Shown here piece by piece: positions 43,052-54,702 of a stretch of 64,000 nucleotides of DNA. The notes under the pieces are model-generated. The model saw nothing but the letters and a program-made list of their open reading frames with translations, was not told where the DNA came from and made no database searches. Both the position numbers and the translations under genes were made by a program. The stretch's first letter is position 1, and each line of letters opens with the position of its first letter. Source of the stretch: Omphalotus guepiniiformis (lineage: Eukaryota > Basidiomycota > Agaricomycetes > Agaricales > Omphalotaceae); assembly GCA_028554645.1 (NCBI GenBank), contig JAQOOI010000012.1:1-64000 (forward strand). The letters are read 5' to 3'.

Positions 43052-45881
43052 ATGAAACCAGCGGCAGTCGCGGTGGATTTCGGTGAAGACATATCACCCA
43101 CTCGTACTTCGTCTGACGAATTTGAGGAAATTTCGTACCCGATAGTGGACTCGCAGAACAAGACTCTTCCGACGTATTACATGGAGGATAAGGCGAGAAG
43201 AAGAACGGCGAAAGCGCCGGGACATTTGGTTGAGGAGAACGAAGAGAAGGAGCGTCTGGTGAGAGGGTATGAGGATGATGAAGGAAAGGATGTGTATAGG
43301 AAGTTCACAACGCAACGTCGTGTAGTGAGTGGTGGGAGGATGCCTCAGACGCCGTTACTGCCTCCGACTTCATTAGTGAGTATATCTCTCTCGACAATTA
43401 AATTCTTCTAATCATTTTCTTTATTTCTAGAGAGAATTCTTCCTCCAGAACCTCGAGCACGTACCACCCATAATTTACACCCTCCTCTCATGCTACACCC
43501 GTTTCCACAAAATCGGCGCATCCAACGTCGTAGTCTGGGATGAAGCTCATTTCGGAAAATTCGGCTCGCATTACCTTAAACGCGAGTTCTACTTCGACGT
43601 TCATCCACCTCTAGGGAAGATGCTCGTAGGTCTTGCTGGACTGCTATCGGGATATGATGGCACTTTCGATTTCAAGTCCGGCAGCGTGTATCCTGAGAAC
43701 GTACCGTACGTCGCCATGCGGGTCATGCTCGCGACGTTTGGCGTTGGTATGGTCCCTCTTGGGTGGTACACCGCTGTCGAGCTCGGTATGAGCCAATGGG
43801 CATGTCACCTCACTGCGATGATGGTTTTATTCGATGTCGGCTGGCTTTGCATCTCTCGGTTTATTCTCCTCGATTCTATGCTCCTCTTCTTCACGTTCCT
43901 CACCGTCTTCTGCCTCACCAAGTTCCATAACCAGCAATACCACTCATTCTCATTCGACTGGTGGTTCTGGCTCGCTGCTACTGGCGTTTCGATAGGTCTC
44001 GTCACGAGTGTGAAGATGGTTGGGCTTTTCGTTACGGCGCTCGTTGGGCTGTATACGATTGAAGATCTTTGGGAGAAGTTTGGAGATTTGAAGATGCCGG
44101 TCAGGGATCATGCGAAGCATTGGGGTGCGAGGATTGCGTGTCTGATCGTTCTCCCAATTCTGGTCTTCATGGCGTCGTTCAAAATGCATTTCATGGTTCT
44201 CAGCCATAGCGGTCCCGGTGACGCGCAGATGAGTTCGCTGTTCCAGGCGAATTTGGAAGGGAATGATTTCCATAAGAACCCGTTAGGTGTGTAGACGTCA
44301 TCACTCTTTTACTCTCTGCGACTGACTGAAATCTAAATTTTAGAAATCGCCTTTGGCTCGAAGATGACGCTTAAAAACATGGGTTGGGGAGGTGGTCTCT
44401 TACATTCGCACGTTCAGACGTACCCTCTCGGTTCGACTCAACAGCAAGTGACGTGTTATCACTACAAAGACGAGAACAACGAATGGATACTTCTTCCGTC
44501 TTGGTCCGAGCCCGCGTTTGACCGTAATGCGCCCGAGATCAGGTTCCTCAAGCATAACGATGTCGTGCGTCTCTCGCATAGTCCTACAACGCGCAACCTC
44601 CACTCGCATCCCATCCCTGCGCCCGTGACGAAACTCAACTGGGAAGTCGCCGGGTACGGCAATGCGACGATTGGTGACGTCCAGGATCACTGGATTGTTG
44701 AGGTCGTCGATGATATCGTTCGGGGTGATATTAAGAAGAAGTCGAGGGGGGATGATGAGAAAGCTGGGAGGATTCATTCGTTGACGACGAGGTTGAGGTT
44801 TAGGCATCAGACGCTTGGGTGTTATTTGAGAGCGGCGAATGCGGTTTTGCCGCAATGGGGTTTCAAACAGATTGAGGTTAGTTGTGTGAATAAGGATAGT
44901 ACGGATGAAGGGGATGTGCATACGTATTGGAATGTGGAGAGTCATTGGAATGATCGACGTGAGTGTTTTTTTCTTTTCGCATTGTGCCGTCTTTTTTGCT
45001 TTTTCTCTCTTGACTGACGATTTTTTTTCACAGTTCCCCCAGGCGAGCAAAAGTACTATCGTTCCCCTTTCCTCCGTGATTTCTGGCACCTGAACGTCGC
45101 AATGATGACCTCGAACAACGCTCTCGTTCCCGACCCAGACAAGGAAGATATTCTCGCTTCTAAACCCTTTGACTGGCCGTTCCTTCATCTTGGCCTGAGG
45201 ATGTGTGGATGGGGCGACACGCAAATCAAGTATTATCTCCTTGGGAACCCTGTTGTTTGGTGGGGTGGATCGTTGAGTTTGATTGCGGTGGTGGTGGTGG
45301 GGACCGGGTATATCCTGAGGAGGCAGAGGCGGTATGTGGATATGGAGGAGAGGGAGTGGGAGCAGTTTTGGTATGTGGCTAAGTTGGCGGGGTGTGGGTG
45401 GGCGTTGCATTATCGTGAGTTTGAATTGGTTTTTTTTTGTTCGGAATTCTTGTTAACGTGGATTCTCTTGTGTAGTTCCGTTCTTGATTATGGGCCGAGT
45501 AACTTATGTCCATCATTACGTGCGTCTCCTTTCACTCGATATTTCGCTTTTCTTTTTTTGCTGATGCCAATAATTTTACCTCCCGACGTTATATTTCTCG
45601 GTATTGATGTTCGCTCATCTCCTGGATCACTTTGTGTTTTCTTCGAGAAGGTTAAAACCCGAGACGAAAGCGATTGTGTTCGGTGGTTGCGCGTTTGTTA
45701 TTTTTGCGGTCTTTTGGTGGTTTAGAGGGTTGGCGTTTGGGATGGAGGGGCCGATTAATGAGCATTGGGGTTTGGGGTGGAGGAAGGTGGGTTTCATTTT
45801 TGTTTTTCCTTTTGGAGTACATCGTCGTGCTAATCCTACACGTTCTTTTTTCTACAGAGCTGGAATATTTACAACGCATGA
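43052..45881 (+). CDS. PMT-family protein O-mannosyltransferase (PMT2-like)
   Basis: Exons 43052-43375, 43431-44286, 44344-44958, 45034-45414, 45476-45519, about 45580-45786 and the final 45858-45881 encode about 815 residues. The enzyme transfers mannose from dolichol-phosphate-mannose to Ser/Thr of secretory proteins in the endoplasmic reticulum. Hallmarks are the catalytic loop VVWDEAHFGKFGSHYLKREFYFDVHPPLGK with its DE pair, many membrane segments, the MIR-domain part (GGLLHSHVQTYP, GCYLRA) and the C-terminal block LPFLIMGRVTYVHHY..LPTLYF. The VWDEAHFGKFGSHY version is that of the PMT2 subfamily. The acidic N-terminal 100 residues face the cytosol. Oddity: the intron after HHY (from 45520) has no AG before the required LPTLYF exon; the reading resumes after TTTTAC at 45579. 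Confidence 0.9.
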
Positions 45882-46674
45882 AACGGCATGAACCCTTTCG
45901 ATTCGAGCCGTTCAACTAGGGCTTAGTTACCTCGGAAGTTTGCCAGTTCGGAGTACGATATAAAATAAACACTCCTTTTTTTCTCTTTTAGCTTGCGTTG
46001 TTCCTTTGCTTTTATTCCCCCCCTTTTTTGTACCGTCTTTGTCTGTTTGTGCGGGGTCGGCGTTGGTGGGGTGCTCTACGTAACATGCGTTGGTGGCTTT
46101 ACTACTTAAGTACTGTAGCTGTTGTTGCTCTAAGCAAACAGCGGGAGAATACGTTAATTTATAAAGGACGTTTTTCATCTTGGTCCTGCGGGTGGTAACG
46201 GTTCTGTTGGGGTGGGCGCTGGCAGACCGGCAGGCAAATAGCTCTTACTCCTGAACCCTCATTGAACGCAACGAGGAAGCTCCTTTCACTGCAGCTTTTT
46301 GCCAGTCTCACGTTTGGAAGTTGTTCAGATATAGTACTTATAGTGAGTTCAATTACATTTAATGTTACCAGGTAGGTCCGTACACAAACGTCCTGCTTGC
46401 CGAGCACTACTACACTCTCCCTCAACTCGACAGTTCCGCGACAGCCTAATCATTCCCCTGCAGGTCTAGTCATGAAAGATCTAATGTTGTCGTTCCAAGT
46501 TCCCGGATAAACCGTGCGTAAATCTGCATATCCTGGGTATTTGATGCGTGCACTTTCCGATGCAGCACCTCCGACATTCCTACAATAAGGTTCTCTGGTT
46601 TCGGATGACTGGTAAGAAACCGATTCAAGAGCTTTGACAACATTGCATTCACTCACTCGTATACCACAACCTGT
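45882..46674. other. intergenic; short frames without support
   Basis: It contains the probable 3' region of the PMT gene and that of the minus-strand secreted-protein gene. Frames of 60-88 codons at 46159-46656 have no signal peptide or recognised motif. Confidence 0.45.
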
Positions 46675-47141
46675 TCAGGGCCGACGTAAAAAAAATGAAT
46701 CTGGTTTAGTTGCAAAATCGAGTGCTTTGGCATGAAGACGTACGTCTGTTCCAGGATCAGGGCTGGCACTGGATACTGTCGCAGTCCAGTTAACTCTCAA
46801 CTCGATACATGCAAAGAATGGATACACGGCGTAAGCGCATATACCACTCCACTGAACGTTTTGACAAAGATATAAACCGCCTGAATTTTCGTCAGTCGTG
46901 CTCTACAGTATCATAAAACCATTCATTTGCGTTAGGTGGATTCCTAGGTCAAACATTTGGAACATTTCACCTGATTTCCTGTAGTATAATTCGCAGAAGT
47001 TCCGATTGAGCGAGGGTTGGTTATGTTCCCGTCCCATCCGACGTTGAATTTCCAGTCTGTGGCTCGAAGAGAAGATGCGGTTATGGATATTCTCGCAGCC
47101 AACAAAACAGGAACCAGGTAGTGAAGGAACTTTAGGAACAT
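46675..47141 (-). CDS. small secreted protein, possible beta/gamma-crystallin-like fold, 132 aa
   Basis: Exons 47141-46971 and 46902-46675 join in phase through a 68-nt intron. The first 20 residues form a signal peptide (FLKFLHYLVPVLLAA). The mature part contains GGLYLCQNVQWSGICAYAV, a spacing also seen in fungal small secreted proteins with the LF.C....W.G.C....P...C motif, followed by a conserved-looking SSASPDPGTDVRL. I assign the crystallin-like family with caution because only one such motif is clear. No N-terminal domain besides this was seen. It is expected to be extracellular; its role is unknown. An upstream in-frame ATG exists at 47234, but starting there would bury the signal peptide. 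Confidence 0.6.
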
Positions 47142-47741
47142 GGTGTGTACAATCGACGTCGGTTCTGTATGTAGGAACCTCTGAGCTCTCCCCCTTCGCC
47201 GATAAACAGTCTTATACCCCTCATAGCCTTTCATTTGCCCGTTTTCCCTCCTGGATGAATGGATTTACGCTTACGCCACTCCTTTAAATGCTGCGCTGCA
47301 CTTTCTGAGATTACAGTATATGTTGACCTGCATGTACTATTGGAAAAGAGGAAGAATTACAAGGAAGAATTACACCTCATTTCGAATATAGATATATTAC
47401 AGCGGGCACTCTTGGGCCGCTATGCCTGGCACGCAGTGCCATTCAGTGTCCGACTTCATTGGAAATGTGTTATCAGCCTCAGGCATTATGGCACTACTTC
47501 CACCCACATAGCCTTTTGGAAATCGTGGGCCACCCAGAATCCTCAATACATTGAAAACTCCTACTCCGAATGATAAGAGACAAGCGTATGAGTCAGTAAA
47601 TTACTAAGTCCAGACCTTCTGTATCCTAGACGCCGGTCGATTGCTTAGGGTCTTTGAACATCCGCTCACGCCGACAACGTCGCGTTCAGGGAATCGTTTG
47701 CATGGGATATCTCGCTGTCGAACTGTCTTTCCATTTGCAAA
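47142..47741. other. intergenic, no gene recognised
   Basis: A 104-codon plus-strand frame at 47259-47573 has no family resemblance. The remainder is spacer upstream of the secreted-protein gene and downstream of the seven-helix gene. Confidence 0.45.
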
Positions 47742-49184
47742 TCATCGCGATTGTGGCAAAGACTGTGACTCTGTCGACACAAGCCGCACATTGAATGTAA
47801 TAGGTCCAAGCGAAGATTGCGCGGCGGCACTCGCTGTATGACTTGCCCCGATATCAATAGAGCGGCTCTGGCGGCTGGACACGGGAGGAGAAGCGGAGTT
47901 GGCAAAAAGGGTTTTATCGAGAGATTTGTTTTCGTTGACTAAGAGCAGGACGACGATAGGGTACATTCCCTGTAGGCCATATCATTGACGCGAAGATGAG
48001 GAGTAACATCCAGACTTTACTCACTGCAAACTGGAAATTCACTGGTGTATATATATCCCCTAGGGTACCCCATCTTATAGGGATGACTATTGCGACAATT
48101 ATTGAGACCTAGAAAAGTTCAGACACCAATACGCACAATGGAGTTAGTTGTCCGAAGACTCACCAGGGAAAGGCAATAGAAGATTCCAGACTCAATAAGT
48201 AGCGCCATCACTCGCCCTGCGTTGGTCTCTTTATAACCCGCCGCATTTACTCTGGTCGACACAAACCACTGTCGGTACCGCCTACGAATATCCATACACT
48301 GTATCAGATAAGGTCAAAACCGTACGAGGCTGACTGACCATGCCTTTGTGGCTACAATCGACGTAGAAAGTAGATTCGTCAGCAAGGACAATACCAGACC
48401 GGCAACTTGTGTAATGTCGATGGTACGCGAAAGGACTCCATTAATATATGGGTTTGAGGTGCTGGGTAGAATCGTCAAAGCGATACGCACTCCAATTGTT
48501 GTTATCGCGCTCACTGTGGTAGAGTGTTAAACAGTTCCTGAGGTAATACAAATGCGAAGACTCACATGTTGCACAGGTGAGGAGAAAAATACACACAATA
48601 AGTGCTCCCTTGAAATCATCCTTACATAGCACCCATGCCCTCCAAAGCACCACGCAATCCGTGAGTATATACTTCACATTTTCCATAGTGATTAGGTAGG
48701 GCGATGGACGCAAACACAGCTACACTCACATTACTGAGAGCTAATGCACTGAACAGCACCAAATATCCTGAAGTATCCCAAGTCCTATAATCGTCGTCAA
48801 GCAACCACACTTGTATCAATTGTATAAGGTTTGCAATCGATGCTGCCATATACGCCGTAGACACGAAGAACATTATAGCGATCATTCTGAACAAAACATT
48901 TCGTGATTTTGATGGAGAGTCGTTTTTGCTGTGAGGAAGCATACCTTAGTTTGATATGAAGCAGTAGACAAATGAATGACGGGGCCTCACTATACGATGT
49001 ATGAGGTGATAGAAATGAGCGCAACGTAGACACCTAGTGACAGACAAATCAAACGTTTTTTGATAGCAGAACGAGCAAGTTGTCGCTTACCGTATACAAT
49101 ACTCTGAGGTATTATCCCAATAACGTGACTGCCAGAGTACAGCAGGTCCAAACCAAGTTCGTGTACTTCAGCACTTGAACTCAT
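47742..49184 (-). CDS. fungal seven-helix integral membrane protein
   Basis: The gene starts with SSSAEVHELGLDLLYSGSHVIGI at 49184 and is broken into about eight short exons. Recognisable pieces follow in order: VYVALISITSYIV, SVLFRMIAIMFFVSTAYMAASIANL-like segments, NVSYILTDCVVLWRAWVLC, ALIVCIFLLTCAT, TQVAGLVLSLLTNLLSTSIVATKAW, GRVMALLIESGIFYC and YPIVVLLLVNENKSL. The tail ends in LVSTESQSLPQSR. The DxxVxWRAWVL and ESGxFYC signatures are those of a large agaricomycete family of seven-helix membrane proteins with no established ligand or function. A second member begins at 62785. Some exon borders are approximate. Confidence 0.75.
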
Positions 49185-50326
49185 GCTGTTTACGCTGTGT
49201 GCTATGTAACCTCAGGGACCGCGCAGTCAAGAAAAATCGCCGAGGTAGGAGGAAAAAACGCGGTGGAGAGCTAGCGGGAAATTGCCAAACACTTTTGTAG
49301 TGTGCCACCACAGTATACACCGCCATGCCATGTCACATTGCGGTCAACGGGCCTGGGGGATCATATCGCCCCTGGGGAGACCGTACCGTAATACACTTCT
49401 AAACGGATTGATGTATATCGCTCCTAGTTTCTTTATAAATATTATTTGTCGTGACTTACGGAACCACTAGCTAACGGAATAGTCAGTGAGTACAGCTAGT
49501 CCATCTTATTACTTACCTTTGGCTGCATGGATTCCAGCACCGATCTTCAGTTCATGAAAATGATTTCTTAGTTTCACCGACACATTAGTGTACTGTGTTG
49601 CCAAATGAAATCAAGTCCGAGTCGGCGTCGTTGGGCTCCCGGGTTTGAAATAACGAAACTATTCGCCTTGAATCTCCTCGAAGGTGTCGTTTGAACAATG
49701 ATCATCACTAAGCCACCATCAAGCTATACAGTACGCAGTGAGTTCCAGTGGGGTTAGCATGTTGGTATAGTGTACAACCTGAAGGCTCTAGAATCGTCTG
49801 GGTTCACCTTTGACGACCACTGAGTCATCTATGGATACTACATAGTAAGATGTTGAGCGCTTGAGCGCTTGATGGAAATTCAGGCCACGTGGCATCTCGG
49901 ACCGTATAATATGCGGGCATAGAAGGTCTAAGCGCTGGCGCTCAAGTCGCCACTCGCGAGCGCTTACGAGCGCTTACTTGTCGAGACATACTTCAGCACA
50001 CGGCTTGTCTAGCCTGAAAGTGTGGAAATTTGACAGATATGTGACTGAACACTTTGGCCTGAAAGATCTTCTACTCATGTCCGAGCTTTCCAAAAATTTC
50101 AGAAGTTGCGGACCCTCCTGCTGCCAGCAGTGTTTCTTACCAAGTGCATTGTGGTGAGTCGCTTTGAGGCTTTGTGACATGAACATTTTACTACTATGTA
50201 AGGTCACAGGCATCAATGTAAAACATCCATATTCATAAATAATATAGTCAAAGCACAGGGTATCATCGTCATGGTCTTGACTAACTGCTGTAACACGAAC
50301 ACCATGGCCAGGGTTCCTATTCAGAA
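49185..50326. repeat. intergenic with an AGCGCT-rich inverted cluster at about 49850-49982
   Basis: GAGCGCTTGAGCGCTTG near 49855 faces AAGCGCTGGCGCTCAAG near 49931 and GAGCGCTTACGAGCGCTT near 49958. Together they make a 130-bp hairpin-prone cluster of six AGCGCT palindromes, which could be the remnant of a transposon end. No gene is recognised; an 80-codon minus frame at 49974-50216 is unsupported. Confidence 0.45.
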
Positions 50327-51204
50327 CTACTTTTTCAAGAAAGCTAACCAGGAAGGTTTCGCATTGCTCATCGGATAACTGGGATAATCAGAACCTTTCC
50401 GATGATCAATTAACACCAGTACCCCGGCCACGATCAAGAGAATGAGCGACACGAAGGTCAGCCAAAATCCTGTTAAACGTTTTATCATATCAGTACAGCT
50501 CTTATTGAACGTTCAAAGCGATACATACCTGGGGCAGTATTAGTATTCATCAAGCCATTCTGGATTTGTCCGTATACATGATGGGCCTCAGCATATAGCG
50601 CGATGTCTACTGCGAATGACAGGAGGGTCATGACGAAAGCTAGCGCTGTCACAAGGACTGTAACTAGGCCTTTTTTGGTAAATGACAAGCAGAAAGCAAT
50701 GAACGCAAGAGCGGCAGCTAATAAAATACATCTCAGCTTCAACATATGAGGGCATGGAGGCAAGATACATACCAACAGGGTGCATGGCAAGCCCTCGTGT
50801 CCAAGAAGATCCTACTGCAAAGATACGACCGCCAGCGAGTTCGATCAACGGAGCAGTGTAGCCATGGTGTTTAGGTAGACACTGGCTGTCACCAGTTTGA
50901 TCGTAATAACACGCCGACCTAGATATTCAAGCTTAGAGAGATATGCGGTTATGATCACAGTACGAGGGTTTACCATATTCCCAGCTAGTCCAATTTTCGC
51001 GTAAGCCGAGTGTCGTTTCCAAAGTAAGAGACCGATACTTACACGAAGTTCCTTTGTGGACTGCGAAATGATTGACGGCTGCGTAGCTACCGTCCGAACG
51101 ATGTCCAGGGCACGAAGTGTTGGGAGGGATATCGACACTAGGAAACTGAGGAAGAATGCGATGAAGAGTAAGGTGATACCAGCGATGCGTAGGGGAATGG
51201 CCAT
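50327..51204 (-). CDS. SUR7/PalI (Rim9-like) family membrane protein
   Basis: About five exons join in frame from the ATG at 51204 to TAG at 50327. The first helix follows the start (AIPLRIAGITLLFIAFFLSFL). An extracytosolic loop carries the family's LGIWSACYYDQTGDSQC signature with two cysteines. HPVAAALAFIAFCLSF and FVMTLLSFAVDIALY form helices 2 and 3, and APGFWLTFVSLILLIVAG forms helix 4. The short cytosolic tail ends in SWLAFLKK. This matches the SUR7/PalI fold found in plasma-membrane domain proteins and in the ambient-pH sensing component PalI/Rim9. In agaricomycetes the family is large and most members are uncharacterised, so a pH-sensing role is not claimed. Confidence 0.82.
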
Positions 51205-52879
51205 CGTTGAATGTTGTGAAGAGGATATAAGGGGGACGTAGAATCGACTCGGATGTTGAAAGCCCACAATCCCTTTTTTATAGAAATTTGACTGCTACAT
51301 GGTCAGTATAAGCGCCTTAGTTGAATGGAATCTGCTTCCAGAAGTGTTGTACCAGTGTCCCTGGTAGAAATCTTAAACTTGATCGTTGTCAAAAGCCTTG
51401 ATGCTGTTTCCGAACTGCGTTTTCAACTTAGCATGTGCAGTAATTTCTCGAGCGCTCATGGATTAAGTGCTTCGTGTCACCATTCATCGATGCATGTGAA
51501 TCATTTACTATTGGTAGAGTATAAGAATCAATAGGGTCATAAGGTCGGGTGGGTAGTAGGAACTCAGTAAAAATGAACTTGCCCTTGACGTGCGAAGAAC
51601 ATTTGGCCGCGAAGTCTGGTTTTAGCGAAGTTGTGACGAAAACAAACACACTTTAAGGTACACCGGAAGTATCGGGATATATTTTGTGACTATTTTCATC
51701 ACATTTTGGGTAAAAGAACCATTGATGCGTTGCTACCGCTGGTCAAGAAAGAAAAAAGAATGCGAATCTGGAGGTGATATTGTCCTTACAAGATCAATAT
51801 GACTCAACGCGCAATAGGATCTGTCAAATAAGATTCTACCCACCAGTTCATGACATGTATAACCTCCGCTCTGTTGTGATAAGCAATGCCTAGGACTCCG
51901 TGTCAAGTTCCAAGCGCGAGGAGGCGCTCAAGCATCTATGCGGTGATTTGCGCATGAAATACTGGGCAGATAATGAAGTAGTAATACCCACCGCACTCCG
52001 ACCACATATGTACCTCGCGCTATTGAGTCGCAGCGTGTCTTCCAGCCATCATACATCATGCGTTGAAGCAAGATGGGTGGGAGTAGAAGGTATCTGAATT
52101 TTCCGAGGTGCACGTTCAAATCACTTGCATGAGTCCGAAGCTCGTTTAATTTCCTGCGCGTCTATCTGCTTCTCTCTGCATCGACTTAATGCGCGCCAAT
52201 CTAAGGAAACAATAAAGTACTCACCCGTGTTCATCCTGGCCCCAGCTTCCTAAGTTACCAACTTGTTGTAATCAAAACTGCCGCACAGAAACAAGTACTT
52301 TGTCGTATTCAACACGCGTTCGTAGGGTGGCTGAGCGATGAGTATTGGGTGTCCAATCGCGACAAATACGTTGATGATTGAAGAAACCAACATCTCGACG
52401 CGCCCACTGCAAGCGAACACGATAAAAGGTGAGATTTATGTATGTAGTCCTGGAGAATCCCGCATACATTCCAATACAGTTGCAACAGTCGCACTGTGAC
52501 GTGTTTAACAAGATCTTCTACGACGTCAGGGTTTGAGTTAGGATATGTTGTGTTCTGTTTGGCTAGAGAATTCAAGTTAAACCGGCCCTCAAGGCCTCAG
52601 CATCTTGACATTTACGAATCGACGCCGTTGAAGATATTTTCTTATGTCTAACAACTCTTCCATGATAAAGGAGGCGAGACATCAAACAAGAAGCTCGTGC
52701 TTGCTGGAGCCTGGTAGAGCTGCGTGCAGTTGTACAGCTCACCGACACTGACGGAGAGCAATTGGATTAACGGACTTCAGTACGACTTTTGTGCGTGTCT
52801 GGCTTGCATTTGCATTACTCACTCACAATTGTTCTCATTAGACTTTCTCAGCGTTCAAGCTCGTGAGCTTATTCACCTC
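51205..52879. other. intergenic; contains a flank shared with the secreted-protein copies
   Basis: No gene is recognised. The segment at about 52545-52610 (TGTGTTCTGTTTGGCTA, then CCGGCCCTCAAGGCCTCA) resembles 56780-56860 and 58755-58810. It therefore belongs to the duplicated block that carries the cysteine-rich secreted genes, and supports the origin of the decayed copy beginning at 52880. Confidence 0.5.
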
Positions 52880-53175
52880 GCTGGCAAGATGAACAAGACT
52901 CACCCCAATAAGACCTATAAAGCTCAGACCTAGTGTCGGAATGGCAATCGTGCATTCATGCCCGTTCTACATCACACACTCCTGGAGCGCAATGATAATT
53001 AGGAATGAAACTGTCAGCTTCGGATTCGGTCGACTCCGCCGGGAAACTTATTCCGGCAGGAGGATTGTCTCCTTGGTTTGGCATGAGAAGCCGAGACAAC
53101 AACTATTCGAGATTCGAGCCTAGCGTTTGCGAAAGGAATCGCAAGCACGAGGCGCATTCACGTTCTTAGCTACAT
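52880..53175 (-). pseudogene. decayed copy of the small cysteine-rich secreted protein
   Basis: On the minus strand 53175-53030 resembles exon 1 of the genes at 57139-57538 and 59053-59454 (signal-peptide region and the sequence around GGAGACAATCCTCCTG). Positions 52990-52890 resemble exon 2 (CCAGGAGTGTGTG, then GTGAGTCTTG at the donor). In-frame stops and the loss of several cysteines (for example TGA in the region equivalent to GAQC) show that it is dead. Confidence 0.7.
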
Positions 53176-53593
53176 GTATAGAAGGTATATTGGTGAGTAC
53201 TGGACGACTTATTCATTACAAGTGCTACATATATGTCAGGTCCAAATCCGTATGCCGTCGCAATTGAACGCGAAAGCTGAAAGCTTTTATTCAATGGATC
53301 TAAAATGGCGATGCGTGTATCTCATCCTACTCCTCATATCATGCTTATGGCCAATCGTTTAATCGCGATCCGGACATTCGAATGCGTGCTTGCGCGGTAA
53401 AGAGGTCTTGTTTTTGGCATGGGAGTCGGGAGTAAGTGTCATAAGCTAATAACCTCGACGTATAGGTAAACACTCATGCAGGAGGACTGAGTAGGAGTTT
53501 GAAACCACGCCCACAATCTGTACACCATCAATCGGAGTTTGTATCGATGAGTCATTTCTCTCTCGAAACCACCATGTTCTCGATGAAACCACC
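53176..53593. other. upstream region of the APH-like gene pair
   Basis: Non-coding. The 3' part (about 53500-53593: CACAATCTGTACACCATCAATCGGAG, TCATTTCTCTCTCGAA) is repeated upstream of the second gene copy at 54610-54680, so the duplication includes the promoter. Confidence 0.5.
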
Positions 53594-54421
53594 ATGTTCT
53601 CGATGTTCAAAAGATTGCGCCTCTTGCTTTACTGTCTGCTTTCTGCTCCTGCAAGCACCCGATATTCTACAGTCCGCATTTTTCGTTTCAATCTCCCATT
53701 CGTGCTCAAAATGAGCGAGGGCAACGAATCCACCGAGGCTGACGCGCTAAGATTCATAAACGGCCATTTCCGAGGAAAAAACAGACTTCCCATCCCTTTA
53801 TTATACGACTCGTTCTTTCTGGATGGTATCACTTATACTCTCATGTCCAAGCTGCCGGGGAAAACGATCCTCCAGGCACGAAAAGAGGGAATAATACCAA
53901 TCGCTGACGAATATTTTCGGATGATTTGTCCTGAAATCGCTTTGGTTTTACGGCGTGTATGGGCTCTCCCTCAACCCTCTCAGTTTAAAGGCAAGGTCAT
54001 GATAAGTGCAAGCGGTCATGGCATGATCACCTATATCAATGACGGGCATGGTCTCATAGGACCCTTTCCGTCTCCTCTTGAGTATTACAGCTTCACGACC
54101 GGATGCATTGATAAAGAAGACCTTGTTCAGCGATTTCCCGAAGCTGAGAGCGTGTTCAGCGCCGACCACTTGGTATTTGCACACACAGATCCTTACCTAC
54201 AGAATATCCTTGTATCGGACGATGGTCATCTGACAGGGATAGTGGACTGGGAAAATGCGGGGTGGTTGCCTATGGCTACTCAGTGGAACTACCTGCGGCA
54301 CGCGCATCATTGTGCAGGACATGCTTATGCACAAGCATGGTTTCATACGATAGAAATTTTACCAGAGACACGAGCAGCAGTAGATCTCGCTGCCATAGTC
54401 TCGTCTTCAAATCCTATCTAG
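53594..54421 (+). CDS. APH-fold phosphotransferase-like protein, copy 1, 275 aa
   Basis: A single open frame without introns. Motifs of the aminoglycoside-phosphotransferase/choline-kinase-like fold are clear: FVLKMSEGNESTEADALRF near the N-terminus (Lys and the conserved Glu), YTLMSKLPGKTI, the catalytic loop FAHTDPYLQNILV (HxDxxxxN) and LTGIVDWENAGW with the metal-binding Asp. Members in fungi phosphorylate small molecules or are of unknown specificity, and drug resistance should not be assumed. The first 20 residues are hydrophobic (LRLLLYCLLSA), possibly a membrane anchor or simply a variable start. A close tandem copy follows at 54703-55515. Confidence 0.85.
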   Translation: MFSMFKRLRLLLYCLLSAPASTRYSTVRIFRFNLPFVLKMSEGNESTEADALRFINGHFRGKNRLPIPLLYDSFFLDGITYTLMSKLPGKTILQARKEGIIPIADEYFRMICPEIALVLRRVWALPQPSQFKGKVMISASGHGMITYINDGHGLIGPFPSPLEYYSFTTGCIDKEDLVQRFPEAESVFSADHLVFAHTDPYLQNILVSDDGHLTGIVDWENAGWLPMATQWNYLRHAHHCAGHAYAQAWFHTIEILPETRAAVDLAAIVSSSNPI

Positions 54422-54702
54422 TTTCAACTTTGTACATCATTCCTGTTTGTCGTAGTGCTTTATCATTCCTTTCTTAGATGGGGTCTTAAGGTTTTTAGGT
54501 TGATGCTGGCAGCAGGCTAGCAGTTTCGCTCCCTTTGAAAGTTGAAACCCTCTATGTATACCCAATCGGAGCTTGAATTGATTCATTTCTCTCTCGAACG
54601 ACCATGTCCTCAAACAACGCCCACAATCTGTATACAATCAATCGGAGTTTGGATTGATTCATTTCTCTCTCGAACCACCATGTTCTCGATGTTCAAAAGA
54701 TT

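Noticed and set aside
44400..45410. 336-codon minus-strand frame opposite the PMT gene
   Set aside because: The plus strand encodes conserved PMT segments over the same bases; the antisense frame has no motif.
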